Shown: positions 18,488-26,064 of the stretch, one piece after another
Layout: every line of letters starts with the position of its first letter
Position numbering within the stretch: position 1 is the stretch's first letter
NCBI RefSeq assembly: GCF_003432075.1
Contig: NZ_QWBU01000019.1
Location: 1 to 55,229 of the forward strand
Length of the DNA stretch: 55,229 nt
Reading direction: 5' to 3'
Source: Shinella sp. WSJ-2
GTDB lineage: Bacteria > Pseudomonadota > Alphaproteobacteria > Rhizobiales > Rhizobiaceae
Notes under the pieces: generated by a model
Database searches by the model: none
What the model saw: only the letters and a program-made list of their open reading frames with translations
What the model was told of the DNA's origin: nothing
Position numbers and translations under genes: made by a program

Positions 18488-19894
18488 ATGACGCATATCC
18501 GCATTCTGCTTGCCGCGCAGCTTGCCATGGCATTGGCCCTTATGACGCCCGCCATGGCCGAGGAGCGCATCGTGCCGCAATCGCGCACGGAAATGCAGCT
18601 CTCCTTTGCGCCGCTGGTCAAGCAGGTCGAGAACGCCGTCGTCAACGTCTATGCCGAGCGCGTCGTCGAGCGCCGCTCGCTCTTCGACGGCGATCCCTTC
18701 TTCGAAGAGTTCTTCGGCCAGCGGATGCCGAACCGCAGCGAGAAACAGTCCTCACTCGGCTCGGGCGTCATTGTCGGCGCCAGCGGCATTGTGGTGACGA
18801 ACAACCACGTCATCGAGGGGGCGAGCGACATCAAGGTGGCGCTGGCCGATGGCCGCGAATACGAAAGCACCGTCGTACTGAAGGACGAGCGCGTCGATCT
18901 CGCGGTGCTCAAGATCAAGGCGAAGGGCGATTTCGCCACCCTGCCGCTTGGCGACAGCGACGCGGTCGAGGTGGGCGATCTCGTGCTCGCCATTGGCAAT
19001 CCGTTCGGCGTCGGGCAGACCGTGACGAGCGGCATCGTCTCGGCGCTCGCCCGCAACCAGGTGCGTTCGGGCGATTTCGGCTTCTTCATCCAGACGGATG
19101 CGGCCATCAATCCTGGCAATTCCGGCGGCGGCCTCATTAACATGAACGGCGAGCTGATCGGCATCAACACCGCGATCTTCTCGCGCGGCGGCGGCTCCAA
19201 CGGCGTCGGCTTCGCCATTCCGGCCAATCTCGTGAAGACCTTTATCGCCAGCGCCGAAAATGGCAGCGCCAGCTTCGACCGCCCCTTCGTCGGTGCCACG
19301 TTCGAGGCTGTTACCTCCGAGGTTGCGGAGGCGCTCGGTCTCGACCGTGCCCGCGGTGCTCTGATTTCAAAGGTCCAGCCCGGCAGCCCGGCGGAAAAAG
19401 CCGGCATGAAGCCGGGCCAGATCGTCACCGCTGTCAACGGTATCCCCGTCGAGCATCCCGATGCGCTCGGCTATCGCCTCACCACCGTCGGCATTGGCGG
19501 CACGGCGCGCATCACGGTCGTCAGCAACGGCAAGCCACAGGATCTGACGCTTTCGCTCGACCGTGCGCCGGAGACCACGCCGCGTGACGAACGCCTCATC
19601 GAAGGCCGCAACCCCTTCTCGGGCGCTGTCGTTGCCAATCTCTCGCCGCGTGTTGCCGAAGAGCTGCGCATGCCGTCCGGTCAGGGCACGACGAACGGCG
19701 TCGTGGTCACCGAGGTCAACCGTGGCTCGCCGGCCGCGCGCATCGGCCTCCAGCCGCGCGACATCATCATCGAACTTAACGGCACCGCCGTCACGACCAC
19801 CGAGACGCTCGCCAAGCTTACCGGCGAAGACCCGTCGATCTGGCGTGTCGAGATCGAGCGCGACGGCCAGCGCATCCGCCAGTTCTTCCGATGA
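18488..19894 (+). CDS. DegP/HtrA-type periplasmic serine protease
   Basis: A 468-residue S1C protease with a cleavable signal peptide (ending near PAMAEER). The catalytic triad is visible: His in VTNNHVIEG (about 107), Asp in RVDLAVLKI (about 136) and Ser in NPGNSGGGL (about 211). Two PDZ domains follow, at about 275-365 and 385-465. It degrades or refolds damaged envelope proteins. The upstream region has a possible promoter TTTGCC-17 nt-CTATCT and AAGGAGAC as ribosome binding site. Its stop overlaps the rarA start (ATGA). Confidence 0.93.
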   Translation: MTHIRILLAAQLAMALALMTPAMAEERIVPQSRTEMQLSFAPLVKQVENAVVNVYAERVVERRSLFDGDPFFEEFFGQRMPNRSEKQSSLGSGVIVGASGIVVTNNHVIEGASDIKVALADGREYESTVVLKDERVDLAVLKIKAKGDFATLPLGDSDAVEVGDLVLAIGNPFGVGQTVTSGIVSALARNQVRSGDFGFFIQTDAAINPGNSGGGLINMNGELIGINTAIFSRGGGSNGVGFAIPANLVKTFIASAENGSASFDRPFVGATFEAVTSEVAEALGLDRARGALISKVQPGSPAEKAGMKPGQIVTAVNGIPVEHPDALGYRLTTVGIGGTARITVVSNGKPQDLTLSLDRAPETTPRDERLIEGRNPFSGAVVANLSPRVAEELRMPSGQGTTNGVVVTEVNRGSPAARIGLQPRDIIIELNGTAVTTTETLAKLTGEDPSIWRVEIERDGQRIRQFFR

Positions 19895-21204
19895 GCGATC
19901 TCTTCGCCCCGCGTGAGCCGGAGGACATGAAGGCGAAACGGCCACTGGCCGACCGCCTGCGTCCTCGCACGCTGAGCGAAGTCTCCGGCCAGGAACACCT
20001 GACCGGCCCGGATGGCGTGCTCTCGCGCATGATCGAGGCGGGCTCGCTCGGTTCGATGATCTTCTGGGGGCCGCCCGGCACGGGCAAGACGACGGTGGCG
20101 CGGCTGCTGTCGGGCGAAACGGGCCTTGCCTTCGAGCAGATTTCGGCGATCTTCTCCGGTGTCGCCGATCTCAAGAAGGTGTTCGAGGCCGCCCGCGCGC
20201 GCCGCATGGGCGGCCGCCAGACGCTGCTGTTCGTCGACGAGATCCACCGTTTCAACCGCGCCCAGCAGGATAGTTTCCTGCCGGTCATGGAAGATGGCAC
20301 GATCGTGCTCGTCGGTGCGACGACGGAAAACCCGTCCTTCGAACTCAACGCCGCTCTCCTGTCGCGCGCTCGCGTGCTTACCTTCAAGCCGCATGACGAG
20401 ACCAGTCTGGAAGAGCTTTTGAAGCGCGCCGAGGCCGTCGAAGAAAAGCCGCTGCCGCTGGATGAGGAGGCGCGCGCCTCGCTGCTGCGCATGGCCGATG
20501 GCGACGGCCGCGCGGTGCTGACGCTCGCCGAGGAGGTTTGGCGCGCCGCCCGTGCCGGCGAGACTTTCGGGCAGGACGATCTCTTCCGCATCGTGCAACG
20601 CCGCGCGCCGGTCTATGATAAGTCGCAGGACGGCCACTACAATCTCATCTCCGCCCTGCACAAGGCGGTGCGCGGCTCCGATCCCGATGCCTCGCTCTAC
20701 TATCTCACGCGCATGCTCGATGCCGGCGAAGACCCACTGTTCCTCTGCCGCCGTATGGTGCGCATGGCCGTTGAGGATATCGGCCTTGCCGATCCACAGG
20801 CGCTTGTCGTCTGTAATGCGGTGAAGGACGCCTATGATTTCCTCGGCTCGCCGGAAGGCGATCTGGCGCTGGCGCAGGCCTGCGTCTATCTCGCGACCGC
20901 GCCGAAATCGAACGCCATCTACACCGCCTACAAATCCGCCATGCGGGCGGCGAAGGAGCATGGCTCGCTGCTGCCGCCGAAACACATCCTCAACGCCCCG
21001 ACCAAGCTGATGAAGGGCGAGGGCTACGGCGACGGCTATCGTTACGACCACGACCAGCCGGATGCCTTTTCAGGCCAGGATTATTTCCCGGAAAAGATGG
21101 GGCGCCAAACCTTCTACGATCCGCCGGAACGCGGTTTTGAACGGGAGCTCCGCAAGCGGCTCGACTGGTGGGCGAAGCTGCGCAAGGAGCGCGGTGACGG
21201 CTAA
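19891..21204 (+). CDS. rarA: Replication-associated recombination protein RarA
   Basis: A 437-residue AAA+ ATPase of the RarA/MgsA/WRNIP1 family that acts at stalled replication forks. Walker A GPPGTGKTT lies at about residue 59 and Walker B LLFVDEIHRFN at about 113. The SSB/clamp-proximal N-terminus MSDLFAPREPE precedes RPLADRLRPRTLSEVSGQEH. The C-terminal tetramerisation part ends with FYDPPERGFERELRKRLDWW. Overlap with the upstream protease gene by ATGA suggests coupled translation of an envelope protease and a DNA-maintenance factor. Confidence 0.95.
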   Translation: MSDLFAPREPEDMKAKRPLADRLRPRTLSEVSGQEHLTGPDGVLSRMIEAGSLGSMIFWGPPGTGKTTVARLLSGETGLAFEQISAIFSGVADLKKVFEAARARRMGGRQTLLFVDEIHRFNRAQQDSFLPVMEDGTIVLVGATTENPSFELNAALLSRARVLTFKPHDETSLEELLKRAEAVEEKPLPLDEEARASLLRMADGDGRAVLTLAEEVWRAARAGETFGQDDLFRIVQRRAPVYDKSQDGHYNLISALHKAVRGSDPDASLYYLTRMLDAGEDPLFLCRRMVRMAVEDIGLADPQALVVCNAVKDAYDFLGSPEGDLALAQACVYLATAPKSNAIYTAYKSAMRAAKEHGSLLPPKHILNAPTKLMKGEGYGDGYRYDHDQPDAFSGQDYFPEKMGRQTFYDPPERGFERELRKRLDWWAKLRKERGDG

Positions 21205-21515
21205 GCGGCGCTGAAGCGCTGCGCCGGCTTCTGTGGCGCAAGCGGCACGAGCTTGATCGACGATTGCGCCTTGCCCGGATGTCCTTCCATATCGACGACG
21301 ACGTGCCAGTGACCGTTTTCCGGAATTTTCAGCCGGATCGGCGATTGCTTGGCGACGCCGCCGAGGAACTTGTGCTGGCGCGCATTCTTGAACAGGTCGA
21401 AATTGGCATGGCTCATCAAGCGGACATTGGCGATGGCCGACAGCGTGATTTCGACCACGGTCCCGCCGCGTTGCAGGTCGAGATCGTAATGGGTGTAGGA
21501 GAAACTGTGCGTCAT
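21201..21515 (-). CDS. DUF1883 domain protein
   Basis: A 104-residue protein resembling DUF1883: a THYDLDLQRGGTVVEITL start, then ANVRLMSHANFDLFKNARQH, LGGVAKQSPIRLKIPENGHW and HVVVDMEGHPG. In other bacteria this small beta-rich domain occurs alone or fused to TIR domains, and its function is unknown. The frame extends to 21554, but MTHSFSYTHYDL at 21515 is the natural start. Its 3' end overlaps that of rarA by 4 nt. It is cytoplasmic as far as visible. Confidence 0.8.
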   Translation of the reverse strand: MTHSFSYTHYDLDLQRGGTVVEITLSAIANVRLMSHANFDLFKNARQHKFLGGVAKQSPIRLKIPENGHWHVVVDMEGHPGKAQSSIKLVPLAPQKPAQRFSAA

Positions 21516-21778
21516 GGCCGGCCCGGAAGCATCTGGTCTAGCGCTAATATGCACCTGTATCCGTTAAAAATTTCTTCCTCCTAAGACCTCCTTCGTGCGG
21601 CCGTCTCTCTTATAATTCAATGGTATAGAACAAAATCCGGAATCGAATCCGCAGCGACTTGATTCAGCTTGCGAGCTGCGCGCCCGAAAATTTTCCTCGC
21701 CCTGTCGGCATGCGACGATCATGGGCGTCCTTGGTGCATGAAGCCTGCAAGGCGCCGGCTGAAACCGAGGAGAGAGAC

Positions 21779-22723
21779 ATGCCGAAATTGACCGTCATCA
21801 CCCTGCTGACCGCAGCCCTTGCCGCCTTCGCACCCGCCGCGGCGCAGGCGGAGGAGATCAAGGAAAACCCGTTGCAAAGCATCGTCGGCAAGCCCGACAA
21901 GGCCGGCCACCTGTCGATCAACGGCATCGACTACTATTATGAAATCCGCGGCAAGGGCGAGCCGCTGCTTCTGCTGCATGGCGGCCTTGGCCTGATCGAG
22001 ATGTATGGCGAAAACCTCAAGACCTTGCAGGAGAAGCGCCAGGTCATCGGCGTCGATCTCCAGGGCCATGGCCGCACGCCGCTCGGCAACCGACCGATCG
22101 ATATCCCGGCCATCGGCGCCGACATGGCCGCGCTCGTTAGCCAGCTCGGTTATGAGCAGGTCGATGTGCTCGGCTATTCCTTCGGCGGCGGTGTCGCGCT
22201 GCAGATGGCCGCGCAGGCACCGGACAAGGTGCGTCGCCTCGTCATCGCGTCCGCACCGTTTGCCCGCAACGGCTTGTTCGCTGAAATGCTGCCGCAGCAG
22301 GCCTCTGTATCCGGCGCCATGGCGGACATGATGAAGGAGACGCCGATGTACAAATCCTACGCGGCTGTAGCGCCCGATGTCTCGCAGTTCCCCAAGCTGC
22401 TCGACGCCATGGGGGCTGCGATGCGCGAGCCGTATGACGCCTCCGACGCGGTCGCAAAGCTCTCGATGCCCGTCATGCTGATCTATGGCGACAGCGACAT
22501 GATCCGGCCCGAACACATGATCGAATTCTACCAGAAGCTCGGCGGCGGCCTGCGGGATGCCGGCTGGATGCGGGAAAACATGTCGAAGAACCGCCTCGCC
22601 ATCCTGCCCGGCCTGACACATTACGAAACCTTCGCAGCACCCGCGCTCGTCAGCACCGCCCTGCCGTTCCTGGATGGCGAGACCGGCGCACAGAGCTGGG
22701 CCGGCCAGATCAGCGGCAATTGA
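21779..22723 (+). CDS. Secreted alpha/beta hydrolase
   Basis: A 314-residue alpha/beta hydrolase with a signal peptide (MPKLTVITLLTAALAAFAPA, cleavage near AQAEE). The oxyanion strand LLLLHGGLGLIEMYG and nucleophile elbow GYSFGG (Ser about 133) are clear. The acid is likely Asp in YGDSDMIRPEH and the base His in PGLTHYET. The substrate is unknown. The ribosome binding site GAGGAGAGAG fits ATG 21779; the open frame from 21659 adds a stretch without protein-like features. The 263-nt region before it shows no other gene. Confidence 0.85.
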   Translation: MPKLTVITLLTAALAAFAPAAAQAEEIKENPLQSIVGKPDKAGHLSINGIDYYYEIRGKGEPLLLLHGGLGLIEMYGENLKTLQEKRQVIGVDLQGHGRTPLGNRPIDIPAIGADMAALVSQLGYEQVDVLGYSFGGGVALQMAAQAPDKVRRLVIASAPFARNGLFAEMLPQQASVSGAMADMMKETPMYKSYAAVAPDVSQFPKLLDAMGAAMREPYDASDAVAKLSMPVMLIYGDSDMIRPEHMIEFYQKLGGGLRDAGWMRENMSKNRLAILPGLTHYETFAAPALVSTALPFLDGETGAQSWAGQISGN

Positions 22724-22831
22724 AAACGCTGAAGCCCGGAGGCGAAGATCGCATCCGGGCTTCAGTCCGTCCGTGAGGCCGTCGTGCCGGCGGGAGCCGC
22801 GCGTCGAACAACCCCTGTCGAGGGGCTCCGC

Positions 22832-23008
22832 TCAGCGGCAGACGCGGACGTGTCTGATGATCAGGTTGCCGTAATAGTCGTAGGACTTCACCTTCTTGAT
22901 GAAGCAATGCGGCTGGTAGCCGTAGCTGTAGGAACCAGCCTGCGAGGGAGACGAGAAGGAAGAGACCGATGCAAGGGCAAGGGCGGCGATGAGGAGGATG
23001 TTGCGCAT
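22832..23008 (-). CDS. Small secreted Tyr-rich protein, unknown function
   Basis: A 58-residue protein with a clear signal peptide (MRNILLIAALALASVSSFSS, cleavage near SQAG) and a short mature part rich in Tyr, Lys and Arg with two Cys (HCFIKK and VRVCR), which could form one disulfide. The core YDYYGNLIIRHVRVC resembles short secreted proteins common in rhizobia. AGGGGAA lies 7-8 nt before ATG 23008, supporting this start over the longer open frame. I cannot assign a function. Confidence 0.7.
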   Translation of the reverse strand: MRNILLIAALALASVSSFSSPSQAGSYSYGYQPHCFIKKVKSYDYYGNLIIRHVRVCR

Positions 23009-23109
23009 GGTCTGTTCCCCTAGGGTTCGGTTGCGGATGGCTCGTTGCATCCAGTGACCGGACCTTCGCATGACGGGACCTTGTGCGCTGTTCCGCATGG
23101 AACAGCGGC

Positions 23110-23748
23110 TCAGCGCAGCGTCTCAGTCCAGGCCTTGACCGTCCTTGCCATAGTGGCGAGGTGGTCGGCAGCGGAGAAGCCGGATAGGCTTTTGCGTGGT
23201 TTGAGGTCGTGGTCGCCGTCCTCAAGCCAGAGAATGCGAATACGCTCCGGCAGGTCGTAACCCAGCACCTCGTCCTTCGTGCCAAAAGGATCGCGCGTGC
23301 CCTGGCAGATCAGGGTGGGCACCTTCAGGTCCATCAGATGCGTCGTGCGCAGCTGGGCCGGTTTTTCCGGCGGGTGGAAAGGATAGCCGAGGCAAACGAG
23401 GCCGGCGACCTTGCCCTTGGCGTGCAGCTCATCCGCCACCATGCTGGCGACACGCCCGCCCATCGACTTGCCGCCGATGATCAGCGGCCCCTTGGCGCCA
23501 AGCGCTGCAACGGCGGCCACGAATTCCGGGTTCAACGTCTCGGCCTTTGGCGGCGGCTTGCGGCTGCCGTCTATGCGGCGCGCGGCCATGTAGGAAAATT
23601 CGAAGCGGGCGACCCGCAGGCCTTCCGCGGCGAGCGCTGCGGTTGCCGCGTTCATCGCCGCCGAATCCATCGGCGCGCCGCTGCCATGGGCGAGCAGCAG
23701 GGTGACGGGCGCGTCGTCAGGGCCATCGAACAGGAAAGGCGGGCTCAT
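23110..23748 (-). CDS. Alpha/beta hydrolase, TEX30/KANL3-like
   Basis: A 212-residue cytoplasmic hydrolase. The N-terminal strand reads LLLAHGSGAPMDS, the nucleophile elbow GGKSMGGR (Ser about 98), the acid is probably in CQGTRDPFG and the base His in EDGDHDLKPRK. These match the dienelactone-hydrolase-like family that includes TEX30. The natural substrate is not known. It is followed (upstream on this strand) by a 56-residue small protein 34 nt away, so the two may be cotranscribed. Confidence 0.83.
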   Translation of the reverse strand: MSPPFLFDGPDDAPVTLLLAHGSGAPMDSAAMNAATAALAAEGLRVARFEFSYMAARRIDGSRKPPPKAETLNPEFVAAVAALGAKGPLIIGGKSMGGRVASMVADELHAKGKVAGLVCLGYPFHPPEKPAQLRTTHLMDLKVPTLICQGTRDPFGTKDEVLGYDLPERIRILWLEDGDHDLKPRKSLSGFSAADHLATMARTVKAWTETLR

Positions 23749-23781
23749 GCCGTGGTCATATCTATCGGGCCGGCAGTCGGT

Positions 23782-23952
23782 TTACTTGGCATGGTCCTTT
23801 ACCTCGCCGGGCGCGATCGGATCGCTGGCGGGAAATGTCTCTTCCAGTGCCTCTTCGAGATAATCGTCCTGTTCCGCCTTCGCAGCCTTGTCCTGCTGTT
23901 GGGCGCGCTCCTTTTCGAGCGAGGCTTTCGGGCTGTCTTTCTCCGTGGCCAT
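23782..23952 (-). CDS. Small acidic protein with TFPASDP motif
   Basis: A 56-residue ORF, ATG 23952 to TAA 23782, with AGGAGAAG 5-8 nt before the start. The sequence is highly charged, with a predicted helix KASLEKERAQQQDKAAKAEQ followed by DDYLEEALEETFPASDP. The LEEALEETFPASDP ending recurs in short rhizobial proteins of unknown role, which together with the ribosome binding site supports a real gene. No signal peptide or Cys is present. Confidence 0.65.
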   Translation of the reverse strand: MATEKDSPKASLEKERAQQQDKAAKAEQDDYLEEALEETFPASDPIAPGEVKDHAK

Positions 23953-24011
23953 CGTCTTCTCCTGGGTTGCCTTCCCTAGAAGATAGGGAATTTTCCCGAA
24001 AGGGCGAGGGG

Positions 24012-25004
24012 TCAGGTCTCCGGCATGGCAAGTTCGACGATGACAGGCAGGTGGTTCGAACCGAACGCCGGGCCGACACGGTGGCTGCGCACCGAAATGT
24101 CAGGCGATACGGCGACATGGTCGATGGTGGCGCCGATATAGGCGAGCCAGTCGAGCTTCAGGCTGAAGCGCGTGACCGGTTGCAGCCAGCCGCCTTCGGT
24201 GGAGGCGAGGCCGGCCTGGCGCAGGAAGCTGCGATAGAAGGGCGACCAGGTCGGCGTGTTCCAGTCGCCGGCGACGATGACCGGCGCGCGCTGGAGATCG
24301 CCTTTCGCCGCATCGGCCGCCGCCGAGAGATAGGCGTTGCGGTCGCGCCACTGCCAGAGCCGGCGCGGCGTCTCTGGATGGAAGGCATAGAGGAAGAGCG
24401 GCTTGCCGCGCATGTCGAGCTCGAGCCGCAGCGGCTGCTTGTAGGCCTTGGGCTCGGTGAAGGCGCGCTTCAACTCGGTTTCTGCGCGGATCGGCAGGGT
24501 GGAATAGACCTTGATACTGTCGCGCGACAGGGCTTCCGCCCCACTCTCGTAGGGAAAGAGCCCGGCCGTGGAAAGGGCTGCCGCCCAGCGCCCTGTGGTT
24601 TCCTGCAGGACGACGATATCGGGCTTTTCCCGCCGCAACAGATCGATGAAAACGGCGGGATCTTCCGGGTTCTGCACGAAGAGATTGGCGGTCAACACCT
24701 TCAAGCCGTTGCCGGCCGCGGAGGGGCGGGCGGTTGGCACGTCGAAGGCGGGAATGAGGGCGACGGCAAGGCCCGCAAGCGCAATCACGATCGCCTTCAC
24801 CCGCCGCGTGACAAGTGCCGCAACGACCAGCAGCACGCCTGACGCCACAACATAGGGCCAGGCGAAGGTGAGCAGATCGACAAGCCAGAACCGGTCGGCG
24901 GCAAGCACCACGATGCTGACGGCAAAGAGATAGGCGATGACGCCCGGCAGGACGAGGACACGGTAAGCCATGGTAATCGGCCCCCGGCGCGGCGCTGTCA
25001 GCAT
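24012..25004 (-). CDS. Membrane-anchored endonuclease/exonuclease/phosphatase-fold protein
   Basis: A 330-residue protein with two or three hydrophobic helices in about residues 15-95 and an EEP-fold domain after that. Domain marks are LKVLTANLFVQNPED, DIVVLQETTGRW (metal-binding Glu), APVIVAGDWNTPTWSPFYR (Asp/Asn pair) and a closing GSNHLPVIVEL (catalytic His). Such proteins are membrane phosphodiesterases or nucleases of unclear substrate. I chose ATG 25004 because AGAGGGAACAG lies just upstream; the open frame reaches 25067 and a third ATG is at 24971. Confidence 0.82.
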   Translation of the reverse strand: MLTAPRRGPITMAYRVLVLPGVIAYLFAVSIVVLAADRFWLVDLLTFAWPYVVASGVLLVVAALVTRRVKAIVIALAGLAVALIPAFDVPTARPSAAGNGLKVLTANLFVQNPEDPAVFIDLLRREKPDIVVLQETTGRWAAALSTAGLFPYESGAEALSRDSIKVYSTLPIRAETELKRAFTEPKAYKQPLRLELDMRGKPLFLYAFHPETPRRLWQWRDRNAYLSAAADAAKGDLQRAPVIVAGDWNTPTWSPFYRSFLRQAGLASTEGGWLQPVTRFSLKLDWLAYIGATIDHVAVSPDISVRSHRVGPAFGSNHLPVIVELAMPET

Positions 25005-25149
25005 CGACTGTTCCCTCTGCATCACGGAATTCGGTTCAGCGCGATTCCCGTAACGGGAGGCTAGCATGTAGCCTGTGCATCCATGCGCTGCAATGACAAG
25101 GTGCCACTGAGCGACCGCTAGGAAAGGCTCTCCTGCACAGGTGCCCTGC

Positions 25150-25785
25150 TTATCCCGTTCCCGGTGAAGGGGGTGATAAGGGCGCTATCAGATGGGATAT
25201 ATCCGCCCATTCCGGGTTCAACGCTTCGATAAAGCCGATCTTCCTTTGCCTAGGCCATTTCTGAATGGCCTTTTGCCGCAAGAGCGCATCCTCGAACGTG
25301 TCGTATATCGCGTACCAGACGAGTGTTTCCATCTGGTGCTCAGGTGTTGCGCCGCGCAGGGATTTCTTCCGGCGCTCGCTAAGGATGTCTGGGAGGTCGG
25401 TATCTACCCTGACGATGAGGGCGTTGCGGGGTGGTGAAGAGACGATGTAAACGTAGGACTTATGCTTGAGCTCTTGATCGCCGCCCTCCGAAAAGCCGCT
25501 GGGCGATAGACGCTGCCTTTCTGCACGGACTGCCTCGATGAGCTTGATGTCCGCACGTATTGCCGCTTCGTCGAACTGCATGTCATCCAATACGTCATGC
25601 TCTTCGTCCGGTGGGAGCGTCATTCCATGTTGCATTGCATTTTCAAGGCACAAACCCTTGCTAGGAAACAATAACATCGATCGCCCGATCTTTTTGCCCC
25701 GGCGATCGTAAAGCTCCCAACACCAACCCAGGTCGGTCTTGAAGACGCGCAATCCTTCGGTGAAATTTCCCCTCTTTTCGGGCAT
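25150..25785 (-). CDS. Degenerate GIY-YIG protein with N-terminal YegP-like module
   Basis: A 211-residue chimera. Residues 8-52 (VFKTDLGWCWELYDRRGKKI) resemble a DUF1508/YegP module. Residues 108-200 align with the short GIY-YIG family (KSYVYIVSS at the first motif, METLVWYAIYDTFEDAL, then KAIQKWPRQRKIGFIEALNP and EWADIS). Every expected catalytic position seems replaced: YIG reads IVR, the Arg of the first helix is missing, the KRY Tyr is replaced in the EHQ segment, and the metal-binding Glu is Gln (LLRQK). It is probably a pseudoenzyme. Base composition is lower in GC than its neighbours, a sign of transfer. Confidence 0.65.
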   Translation of the reverse strand: MPEKRGNFTEGLRVFKTDLGWCWELYDRRGKKIGRSMLLFPSKGLCLENAMQHGMTLPPDEEHDVLDDMQFDEAAIRADIKLIEAVRAERQRLSPSGFSEGGDQELKHKSYVYIVSSPPRNALIVRVDTDLPDILSERRKKSLRGATPEHQMETLVWYAIYDTFEDALLRQKAIQKWPRQRKIGFIEALNPEWADISHLIAPLSPPSPGTG

Positions 25786-26004
25786 GGCCTCTCCGCTTCC
25801 AATGACTCGCGCAATGGTGGCGATAGGTTGATCGACTGAGGAATTATGTCAAGACAATCAAGGTGATAATTCTTTTGTGTCCTGGATGTTGAGGCTCTGG
25901 ATCGGTTGTACTAAGCGGCGAATACCCCTCATTTTTATTTACTGAAAGTGTAAAATATACACGTATTGATTGATTTTTGTCCTTTGAGATAGGTAAGGTC
26001 ATAC

Positions 26005-26034
26005 AAAAAAATACCCCGGCGATTGCCGGGGTAT
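26005..26034 (-). terminator. Intrinsic terminator of nrdJ
   Basis: On the minus strand a 10-bp perfect stem (ATACCCCGGC/GCCGGGGTAT, 26034-26025 with 26020-26011, 4-nt loop) is followed by seven T or so (26010-26005). It lies 30 nt after the nrdJ stop. Confidence 0.92.
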
Positions 26035-26064
26035 TCATGACGGTTTCGGAAGGTTCCTGGGGCC

